Assembly (NCBI RefSeq): GCF_910579375.1 | Contig: NZ_CAJTUJ010000130.1 | Coordinates: 1 to 5,185, forward strand | Length of the DNA stretch: 5,185 bases | Reading direction: 5' to 3' | Origin: an uncultured Rikenella sp. | Lineage (GTDB): Bacteria; Bacteroidota; Bacteroidia; Bacteroidales; Rikenellaceae | Part shown: positions 1-5,144 of the stretch, in pieces | Numbering within the stretch: the first letter of the stretch is position 1 | Layout: every line of letters begins with the position of its first letter | Program-made: the position numbers and the translations under genes | The notes under the pieces: model-generated | What the model saw: the letters and a program-made list of their open reading frames with translations, nothing else | Databases searched by the model: none | What the model was told of the DNA's origin: nothing

Positions 1-7
1 GCCTGCG

Positions 8-48
8 CGATTCATCTATATTCGGCTACCGCCGAAATAGTTGAATCG
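8..48. repeat. Long imperfect inverted repeat (hairpin) downstream of murC
   Basis: Arms 8-14 and 42-48 (CGATTCA/TGAATCG) pair perfectly. After one T/T mismatch, 16-19 pair with 37-40. A20 is bulged, and 21-26 pair with 31-36 (TTCGGC/GCCGAA) around a 4-nt TACC loop. That is 17 base pairs in 41 nt. On the plus strand it is followed by CTTCTTTT, so it could serve as a weak terminator for something entering from the left. It could equally be part of a dispersed palindromic element. Function is not known from the sequence. Confidence 0.6.
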
Positions 49-93
49 CTTCTTTTGGCGTGGCGCGCGTCAAGCTCTGTGCCGGACAGAACC

Positions 94-117
94 GTTCCTT
101 TTGTGAACAAAAGGAAC
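94..117. repeat. Perfect 11-bp inverted repeat
   Basis: GTTCCTTTTGT (94-104) is the exact reverse complement of ACAAAAGGAAC (107-117), with only GA between them. It lies just beyond the presumed murC terminator and ends with no T-run of its own. A palindrome this tight may be a DNA-protein binding site, a REP-like element, or a second hairpin slowing read-through transcription. I cannot tell which. Confidence 0.65.
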
Positions 118-119
118 CG

Positions 120-153
120 AAAAAACTTTAGAGCGCATCCCTACGGGATGCTC
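120..153 (-). terminator. Probable rho-independent terminator of the ftsW-murG-murC operon
   Basis: On the minus strand the arm GAGCATCCC (153-145) and loop GTA are followed by GGGATGC (141-135), a two-base bulge and TC. This gives a 7-bp core stem plus two outer pairs. The stem is followed by TAAAG and then six T residues (125-120). It sits 54 nt after the murC stop codon and faces the right way to end the operon. The T-run is displaced by five bases from the stem, so efficiency is uncertain. Confidence 0.5.
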
Positions 154-207
154 TGGCCGGGTCTGACCGCCTGCGCAAAGCCTCGGCCCAACCCTTCGCT
201 CGCGCGC

Positions 208-1614
208 CTACCCCACCCCGCCGTTCTTCCGTTGCACAAGCGCGGCCACCGGGGCACAAAAACGGTCGATATCGCCTGCCCCCGCTGTCACCAGCACGCC
301 CCCGGTTGCCAACGCCGCTACCTCTTCCAGAAGTTGTTCCTTGGAAATCAACCTCTTCCGAGGCGTCGTGATCCCGTCCAAAATCATCTCCGACGCCACA
401 CCCGGAATCGGCAGCTCCCGAGCCGGATAGATCGGCAACAGCCACACCCGATCCGCCAAACTCAATGCCTCGGCGAACTCCGGCGCAAAATCGCGCGTCC
501 GGGTGTAAAGATGAGGCTGGAAAATCACCGTCAGCTCCCGCTCCGGAAACATCTTCCGCACCGAAGACAACATCGCCCGCAGCTCCGCCGGATGGTGGGC
601 ATAATCGTCCATATAGATCGTCCCGCCCGCCACCGACGGATCATTGACCCAGAAATCGAACCGCCGCTGCACCCCCCGGAAAGTCGCAATCGCCTCGCGC
701 ATCCGCTCGTCCGAGACAAAACCCTCGCTCCACACCAACGCCGCCGCCGCCACACAGTTTTTGACATTCACCAAACCCGGAATCCCCAGCCGACAACGCT
801 CGATCCGCCGATCCGGAAAGACCAAATCGAACGTATAGTATCCCCCCCCGTCGACACGAAGATTTTCGGCATGAAAATCCGCCCCGGAATCCGTCACATG
901 GTACGTGTACCGCCGGATATCGGCCTGTTCCAAAGGCAACTCAATCCCCTTTTTGAGAATAAGCGTTCCGCCCGGCGTGATCTGTCCGGCGAACTGCGCA
1001 AAAGCCTCGCGCACCGCCTCATAAGTGCCGTAAATATCCAGATGATCAGGATCGACCGACGTGATAACAGCCGCCTGCGGATGGAGTTGCAGAAACGAGC
1101 GGTCGAATTCGTCGGCCTCGACCGCCATCCGCAACCCGGCGCCGAGCACCAGATTCGAGTCGAAATTCTTCGACAGGCCGCCCAAAAAAGCCGATCCCTC
1201 GCCCGCCGCCACCGCATTGAAGTGGGCCACCATCGTCGTAGTCGTGGTCTTACCGTGCGTCCCCGCCACCGCCATCACCCGCCGCCCCTCGCCCAGCAGG
1301 CCGAGCATCTGCGACCGTTTGAGCACTTCGAACCCCTGCGTCCTGAACCAGCACAGTTCGGCATGGTCGACCGGCACGGCTGGGGTATAAATCACCCGTG
1401 TCTTCAGCGGATCCCTGAACGCCTCCGGAATCCGGTCGACCGAATCCTCGTAGTGCACGGCGATCCCCTCCGCCTCAAGAGCCGCCGTGAGCGGCGACGG
1501 CGTCCGGTCGTAACCCGCCACGAGCCACCCCGCATGCCTGAAATAACGGGCCAGCGCGCTCATCCCGATGCCGCCGATCCCGACAAAATAGATGCTATTT
1601 TTCGTTTCGTTCAT
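208..1614 (-). CDS. murC: UDP-N-acetylmuramate--L-alanine ligase MurC
   Basis: This cytoplasmic Mur ligase joins L-alanine to UDP-N-acetylmuramic acid at the cost of ATP, the first step of the peptidoglycan stem peptide. The 468 residues match the family's usual size. Visible motifs are the N-terminal nucleotide-sugar motif GIGGIGMS (12-19), the ATP P-loop GTHGKTTTT (118-126), EADEFDRSF (166-174), VDPDHLD (187-193), NVKN (283-286), DDYAHHP (336-342), FQPHLYTRT (365-373) and GAGDID (445-450). These cover the UDP-binding, central ATPase and C-terminal amino-acid-binding domains in order, and nothing looks broken. The ATG at 1614 is chosen because it leaves only six residues before the Rossmann strand. 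The gene overlaps the end of murG by 20 nt, suggesting coupled translation. It stops with TAG, and a probable terminator follows. In related bacteria ftsQ usually comes next; it does not here. Confidence 0.97.
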   Translation of the reverse strand: MNETKNSIYFVGIGGIGMSALARYFRHAGWLVAGYDRTPSPLTAALEAEGIAVHYEDSVDRIPEAFRDPLKTRVIYTPAVPVDHAELCWFRTQGFEVLKRSQMLGLLGEGRRVMAVAGTHGKTTTTTMVAHFNAVAAGEGSAFLGGLSKNFDSNLVLGAGLRMAVEADEFDRSFLQLHPQAAVITSVDPDHLDIYGTYEAVREAFAQFAGQITPGGTLILKKGIELPLEQADIRRYTYHVTDSGADFHAENLRVDGGGYYTFDLVFPDRRIERCRLGIPGLVNVKNCVAAAALVWSEGFVSDERMREAIATFRGVQRRFDFWVNDPSVAGGTIYMDDYAHHPAELRAMLSSVRKMFPERELTVIFQPHLYTRTRDFAPEFAEALSLADRVWLLPIYPARELPIPGVASEMILDGITTPRKRLISKEQLLEEVAALATGGVLVTAGAGDIDRFCAPVAALVQRKNGGVG

Positions 1615-2767
1615 TTGCTATATCGATCACTGTCTTAGCCACTTCGGCAGCCGCTCCGGGACGCCCCAGCCGACGCAGATTAGCCACCCGTTCCGCACAC
1701 CGACCGGCATCGGCCAGCAGCTCCAAAGCCAACGGCACGGCCTCCGCCTCGGCCTCCGCGTCGGCCACCATCCAGGCTGCCTCTTTCGAAACCAACGCCC
1801 GCGCATTTTTGGTCTGGTGATCCTCGGCCACATTCGGCGAGGGGACGAAAATCGTCGGACGCCCGACGAGTTCGAGCTCCGACACCGTCCCGGCTCCGGC
1901 CCGCGCCACCACCACGTCGGCCAAGGCATAGGCCAGATCCATCCGCTCGATGAAAGCCCCCCGCCACACATTCGCCGGCAATCCGCCCTCACGCGCGGCA
2001 ATGGCGGCTGCAATCTGCGGTTCATAATACTTTCCGTTCTGCCAGATCACCTGTACATCGTTCGAATGCGCTGCAAACGTGTCCAGCCCCTTCAGCATGC
2101 ACTGATTCAGCGTCCGAGTCCCGAGACTACCCCCCACCACGAGCAAGGTCTTCCGCCCCGAGTCGACCGGAAAGCCGAAGTATTCAGCCGCTTCGGCCCG
2201 CACCTCCGCGGAAGGCTCCGCCACGGCCGAAAAGCGGTCGCGCAAAGGGTTGCCGGTAAACCGCAGTTTCGCTGCCGGGAAAAATCGTTCCATCCCCTCA
2301 TAAGCCACACACACGGCCTTGGCCCGCTTCGCGAGCAGCCGGTTGGTCAACCCCGCATAGGAGTTCTGCTCCTGAATCACGGTCGGAATCCCCCTCCGCT
2401 GAGCCGCCCACAGCACCGGCCCGCTGGCATACCCGCCGAAGCCGACGGCCACATCGGGTCGAAACTCCCGGATGATCCGCCGCGCCCGGCCGAGACTCCG
2501 CATCACCTTGAACGGCAGTTCCAAATTGGCGCGCGAGAGCAACGGCCGCCGTTGCAATCCCGCCACAGGCAACCCGACGATCTCGTACCCCGCTTTCGGC
2601 ACCCGCTCCATCTCCATCTTCCCCTCGGCCCCCACGAAAAGCATCTCGACGCCTTCCTCGCCAAGCTTCGCCCGAAGGGCATCGGCCACGGCCACGGCCG
2701 GATAGATGTGTCCGCCGGTTCCTCCCGCGCTGATAATCACGCGTAACGGTCTGTTATTCATCGTCAT
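1595..2767 (-). CDS. murG: UDP-GlcNAc:lipid I N-acetylglucosaminyltransferase MurG
   Basis: MurG is a GT-B glycosyltransferase on the inner face of the membrane. It transfers GlcNAc from UDP-GlcNAc to lipid I, giving lipid II, the substrate of FtsW. The 390 residues show the glycine-rich loop SAGGTGGHIYPA (13-24), GFGGYASGPV (109-118), QEQNSYAGLTNR (132-143), the second-domain loop GGSLGTRTLN (212-221), the donor-site stretch ARAGAGTVSELEL (288-300) and PSPNVAEDHQTKNA (309-322). All major family landmarks are present. Two starts are possible: ATG at 2767, which gives a 14-nt overlap with ftsW, and ATG at 2761, which gives an 8-nt overlap. Both precede the first beta strand, and I keep the longer. 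No Shine-Dalgarno sequence is seen, as is common in Bacteroidota. Codons end mostly in G, unlike ftsW. A small alanine/glutamate repeat lies near residue 336. Confidence 0.97.
   Translation of the reverse strand: MTMNNRPLRVIISAGGTGGHIYPAVAVADALRAKLGEEGVEMLFVGAEGKMEMERVPKAGYEIVGLPVAGLQRRPLLSRANLELPFKVMRSLGRARRIIREFRPDVAVGFGGYASGPVLWAAQRRGIPTVIQEQNSYAGLTNRLLAKRAKAVCVAYEGMERFFPAAKLRFTGNPLRDRFSAVAEPSAEVRAEAAEYFGFPVDSGRKTLLVVGGSLGTRTLNQCMLKGLDTFAAHSNDVQVIWQNGKYYEPQIAAAIAAREGGLPANVWRGAFIERMDLAYALADVVVARAGAGTVSELELVGRPTIFVPSPNVAEDHQTKNARALVSKEAAWMVADAEAEAEAVPLALELLADAGRCAERVANLRRLGRPGAAAEVAKTVIDIANERNEK
1740..1763 (-). repeat. 12-nt tandem repeat inside murG
   Basis: Two adjacent 12-nt units, GCCTCCGCCTCG and GCCTCCGCGTCG on the plus strand, differ at one base. 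On the coding strand they encode an alternating Ala-Glu run near residues 336-343 of MurG, after the DHQ motif in the C-terminal domain. A change of one whole unit would keep the frame and add or remove four residues. Confidence 0.6.
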
Positions 2768-4256
2768 CGTCCATTAAATCGATAATCTCGCGACGTCCGT
2801 CAACGGAGCGGTCGTCCCAATCGTTCCCGTCGCCCCGGTCGACGAGCACCAAATCGTCCTCCTCGTCCTCGCTGTCGAAAACGGAGGCCGCCGGGTGTGC
2901 ATCCGCCTGTCGCCGCCGCCCCAAGACGAGCGGCCGCTTGGGCGCCGCAACGGTTTCGGGTTCCGCCTCTTCGTCGTCCGGATCGCCGCCGGCGGCAAGA
3001 ATCGCCTCTCTCCGCAGCCGGGCTTCGTTCTCCTGCTGTTCCCGTTCGCTTTCGCGGCTTACGCCGAGGATCATACCCATCGCCACACAGGTGAAAAAAA
3101 CGGACGATCCCCCGAGGCTGATCAAGGGCAGGGGCTGGCCGGTCACGGGCATCAAGCCGACCGAAACGGCCATGTTCACGAAGGCCTGCATGGTGACGAT
3201 CAGGCTCAGACCGAGCACCATCAACCCCTGAGACGGCCGGCTGCACCGCCGCACGATCAGCCCGGCGCGGTAAAATATCCAAAGGTACAAAACAAAGACG
3301 ATGATTCCGCCGACGATGCCGTACTCTTCAACGATGAAGGCATAGGCGAAGTCGGAGTACGGGTGGGGCAGCTGCGAGCGCTGGGTACTGTTCCCGGGCC
3401 CTTTGCCGAAGACGCCGCCGGAGGCGATGGCGATCTCGGCCTGTTCGATCTGATAGCGATCCTGGCTGACTTGTTTGGTGTCGGCGACGGTCTCGCCGGG
3501 GGCTATGAACTGGGTCAGGCGGTTGGCCCAGGTCTCGGCCCGGCCGACGCCGGCCAGATACATGGTGCCGATCAAGAGGCCGCCGACTACTATGGCAAAG
3601 AGGGTCAGCCGGTTGAGTTCGCTCTGCCGCACACGACCGATCATCAGCATAATCATACAGGTCACCCACAAGATGGCGGCGGTGGAGAAGTTGGAGGGCA
3701 GAACGACCAGGGTGGCGACCACGATGGGCAGGATCAGAGGCCGGGTGGTTTTATACCAGATATCGAAGCTGCGTTGAGGATTTCGGCCCCACCCGCCGGG
3801 TGTCAATGGGGGCAAAATAGGGATTTGTGCGATCACGCGTTGCCGAATCCCGAGTTGCTGGGCGACGACCAGCACCAAGGTCACTTTAAGCAGTTCCGAT
3901 GGCTGGAAGGTGAAGCCGAGAAAGGGAATTCGCAGCCAGCGGGCGGCTTCGTTGAAGGAGACGCCGATCACATAAGCGAGCATGACGAGGATGACGCTGA
4001 GACGAAAGAGGGCTCTGGCGTAGCGGGCGTAGTATTTGTAGTCGATCCAGTGCACGACGATGATGACGAAGAAGCCGATCATGATGAATCGCGCCTGGCG
4101 AAAGAGGTAGTAGGAGGTGTTTCCGTCAACTTCGCGGTAGGCCATGGCGGCGGTGGCGGAGTAGACGACGAGGAGGGATACGAGAAAAAGCGATGCGACG
4201 ATAATCCACAAGGGTTTATCGCCCCGAAAGAGAAGGAGTCTTCTTTTCTTCGCCAT
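2754..4256 (-). CDS. ftsW: SEDS-family lipid II polymerase FtsW with long acidic C-terminal tail
   Basis: FtsW is an integral membrane glycosyltransferase that polymerises lipid II at the division septum with its partner class B penicillin-binding protein. About ten membrane segments can be seen: roughly 15-35, 55-70, 83-100, 120-135, 173-187, 190-206, 216-235, 310-330, 345-368 and 376-398. Family motifs are ARWLRIPFLGFTFQPSEL (105-122), GKGPGNSTQ (284-292), HPYSDFAYAFIVEEYG (298-313) and PVTGQPLPLISLGGSS (370-385). D302 aligns with the essential catalytic aspartate of SEDS proteins. FtsW is preferred over RodA because of the murG-murC neighbours. The total of 500 residues is long: 401-500 form a charged, Asp/Glu-rich, probably disordered tail ending IIDLMDDDDE. 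The ATG at 4256 is chosen because it begins a normal short basic N-terminus and is the first Met after an in-frame TAG. No Shine-Dalgarno sequence is seen. The stop lies inside the start region of murG. Confidence 0.95.
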   Translation of the reverse strand: MAKKRRLLLFRGDKPLWIIVASLFLVSLLVVYSATAAMAYREVDGNTSYYLFRQARFIMIGFFVIIVVHWIDYKYYARYARALFRLSVILVMLAYVIGVSFNEAARWLRIPFLGFTFQPSELLKVTLVLVVAQQLGIRQRVIAQIPILPPLTPGGWGRNPQRSFDIWYKTTRPLILPIVVATLVVLPSNFSTAAILWVTCMIMLMIGRVRQSELNRLTLFAIVVGGLLIGTMYLAGVGRAETWANRLTQFIAPGETVADTKQVSQDRYQIEQAEIAIASGGVFGKGPGNSTQRSQLPHPYSDFAYAFIVEEYGIVGGIIVFVLYLWIFYRAGLIVRRCSRPSQGLMVLGLSLIVTMQAFVNMAVSVGLMPVTGQPLPLISLGGSSVFFTCVAMGMILGVSRESEREQQENEARLRREAILAAGGDPDDEEAEPETVAAPKRPLVLGRRRQADAHPAASVFDSEDEEDDLVLVDRGDGNDWDDRSVDGRREIIDLMDDDDE

Positions 4257-4311
4257 GTCACAAAGCTACTGAATTTCCGGGAGATTCGCGCGGCTTTCGA
4301 TCTCCTTTTGG

Positions 4312-4521
4312 GTGGGGAGGATGGATTTAGCGGCCCCGGGCTACCGCAGCTACGCTTCGGGCGCGCTGAGCGGCGTCGGCGGCGAGGGGACGGTCTGGTC
4401 GGCGTCGGTGCCCGACGGCAGCACGGGCGCTTGGCGTTTGTTGTTCAGTGCGACGATCATGGATCCTTCGAGTGCGTACACTCGCGGCAACGGTTTTCAG
4501 TTGCGTTGCCTCTCGGAATAA
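4312..4521 (+). pseudogene. Isolated C-terminal fragment of a FISUMP (C-type-lectin-like) domain protein
   Basis: This plus-strand frame reads from about 4321 as DLAAPGYRSYASGALSGVG, then VWSAS (4396-4410), and ends in GNGFQLRCLSE followed by TAA at 4519-4521. The pattern (A)APGYRSY, G.L..VG..G, WS(S/A), L.F and R..G(F)..RC is what I recognise as the C-terminal end of Fibrobacter succinogenes major paralogous (FISUMP) domains, common on Bacteroidales surface and lipoproteins and related to the C-type-lectin fold. Only about 65 residues exist. The frame is closed by TGA at 4270-4272, with no upstream domain, signal peptide or credible start (only GTG at 4312 or ATG at 4321). It points away from ftsW, back to back. 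It is best read as a silent variable cassette or a gene remnant. Expression as a small protein is possible but unsupported. The family call comes from pattern recognition, not a search. Confidence 0.6.
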
Positions 4522-4603
4522 ACGGAACAGAAGAGCTTTCGACGGAACCGATTGGGGACTTAGAACCCGGGCTTATATTCGTTTTCCTATTTTGATTCTG
4601 CGG

Positions 4604-4627
4604 TTTGCGTGCCGTGCGGCACGCGAA
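4604..4627. repeat. 11-bp inverted repeat downstream of the FISUMP fragment
   Basis: GCGTGCCG (4607-4614) pairs perfectly with CGGCACGC (4617-4624) around TG. The outer bases TTT/GAA add two Watson-Crick pairs and one G-T pair. It begins 82 nt after the fragment's stop codon. No T-run follows, so it is not a typical terminator. It could mark the edge of the cassette or of a mobile segment. Confidence 0.5.
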
Positions 4628-4745
4628 GACTGACCGGTACGTACAACTCCAATGCGGTCGGACGCTCGGGAGGTACTGCTATGGGGTAGAGGCAGCCAGT
4701 AAAAGATGTTGTACGTCCCTCGCGTAGGCCAGTGTCCGGCCCACA

Positions 4746-4792
4746 CGACCCTACGGATCGCAGGAACAACGCCTTTTTCTGGCGGGTTCAGG
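4746..4792 (+). repeat. Degenerate hairpin repeat, copy 0 (short form)
   Basis: A weak hairpin (CGA and CC against GG and TCG around TAC, 4746-4760, one mismatch) leads into GCAGGAACAAC (4760-4770) and CTGGCGGGTTCAGG (4779-4792). These parallel GCAAGAGCAACAAC (5063-5076) and CTGTCGGGTTCGGG (5095-5108) in copy 2. Relative to copy 2 the middle is about 20 nt shorter. Confidence 0.4.
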
Positions 4793-4801
4793 CCGCGCGC
4801 T

Positions 4802-4881
4802 CCGGGGGTGGCGCAGGCCCGGCGGACCCTGTGGGTCGCAAAAGCACTCCCCATTCAACCACCCCAATTCTGCGAGGTTCG
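4802..4881 (+). repeat. Degenerate hairpin repeat, copy 1
   Basis: It starts with CCGGGGGTGGCG (4802-4813). A hairpin GACCC-TGT-GGGTC (4825-4837), with outer GC pairs, is followed by GCAAAAGCAC (4838-4847), CCCATTCA (4850-4857), CCCCAATTCTG (4862-4872) and GGTTCG (4876-4881). The same blocks recur 225 nt later in copy 2, apart from a one-base compensating indel. The stretch CGCAGGCCCGGCGG (4812-4825) recurs with one change in copy 3. Confidence 0.65.
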
Positions 4882-4931
4882 TCCTCGGCGCGCCCCCACG
4901 CGCCACTATTGCATCGCTGCGCCCGAGAACG

Positions 4932-4951
4932 GCGATTCCGTAAGGAATCGC
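4932..4951. repeat. Perfect 8-bp hairpin with GTAA loop
   Basis: GCGATTCC (4932-4939) pairs with GGAATCGC (4944-4951) around GTAA, which as RNA would be a GNRA-type tetraloop. It lies between repeat copies 1 and 2 but lacks the tail that follows the hairpins in those copies. No T-run follows. Confidence 0.5.
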
Positions 4952-5026
4952 GCTACTCGCTCTCAGGTCTTAGCTGTTCGCCGCCAGCGGTGAGTGCAAC
5001 GAGCTCCGACGAGTTGCAGCCCGCCG

Positions 5027-5106
5027 CCGGGGGTGGCGGCGAACTGCGCGGCTCAAAGAGCCGCAAGAGCAACAACCCATTCACCTCCCCAATTCTGTCG
5101 GGTTCG
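5027..5106 (+). repeat. Degenerate hairpin repeat, copy 2
   Basis: It contains CCGGGGGTGGCG (5027-5038), a perfect 7-bp hairpin GCGGCTC-AAA-GAGCCGC (5048-5064), then GCAAGAGCA (5063-5071), CCCATTCA (5076-5083), CCCCAATTCTG (5087-5097) and GGTTCG (5101-5106). Block order and spacing match copy 1, while the hairpin arms differ in sequence and still pair. Confidence 0.65.
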
Positions 5107-5124
5107 GGCTTCGGCGTCCGGCCC

Positions 5125-5141
5125 GGGCATCGAAGATGCCC
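5125..5141. repeat. Perfect 7-bp hairpin with GAA triloop
   Basis: GGGCATC (5125-5131) pairs with GATGCCC (5135-5141) around GAA. It lies between repeat copies 2 and 3. Like several other hairpins here it has a three-base loop. No T-run follows. Confidence 0.45.
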
Positions 5142-5144
5142 CGC

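Noticed and set aside
55..1638. Long plus-strand open frame opposite murC (and similar ones at 1592-2746 opposite murG and 2895-4595 opposite ftsW)
   Set aside because: Each lies antisense to a gene with clear family motifs, has a biased Arg/Pro/His or Gly/Asp-rich composition, and shows no domain. GC-rich coding DNA commonly leaves the opposite frame open.
4261..4268. TAGCTTTG on the minus strand, matching the Bacteroidota -7 promoter consensus TAnnTTTG, just before ftsW
   Set aside because: It ends only four bases from the ATG and no TTTG-like -33 box lies about 20 nt upstream, so a promoter cannot be supported. The real promoter may lie further upstream.
4303..4312. Purine-rich AAAAGGAGA on the minus strand as a ribosome-binding site for ftsW
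   Set aside because: It is almost 50 nt from the start codon, far outside a working distance, and Bacteroidota seldom use such sites.
4257..4322. Minus-strand frame ending KEIESRANLPEIQ just before ftsW, considered as the end of murD
   Set aside because: The frame is only about 25 codons between stops and shows no MurD motif.
4312..4521. Diversity-generating retroelement template repeat
   Set aside because: A template repeat would be rich in AAC codons at the variable sites. This segment is not, and no reverse transcriptase is in the window.
4573..4854. Minus-strand open frames 4573-4854 and 4587-4769; the first contains GTYNIFYW and PHSSTS, faintly like a FISUMP variable region
   Set aside because: The likeness is a few residues, needs a frameshift to extend, and lacks the conserved RC ending. 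No start context or domain supports a gene, though a whole-genome alignment to FISUMP copies would settle it.
4706..4993. Plus-strand 95-codon open frame across the repeats
   Set aside because: It runs straight through hairpins and repeat copies, has no recognisable motif, and its composition follows the local GC content.
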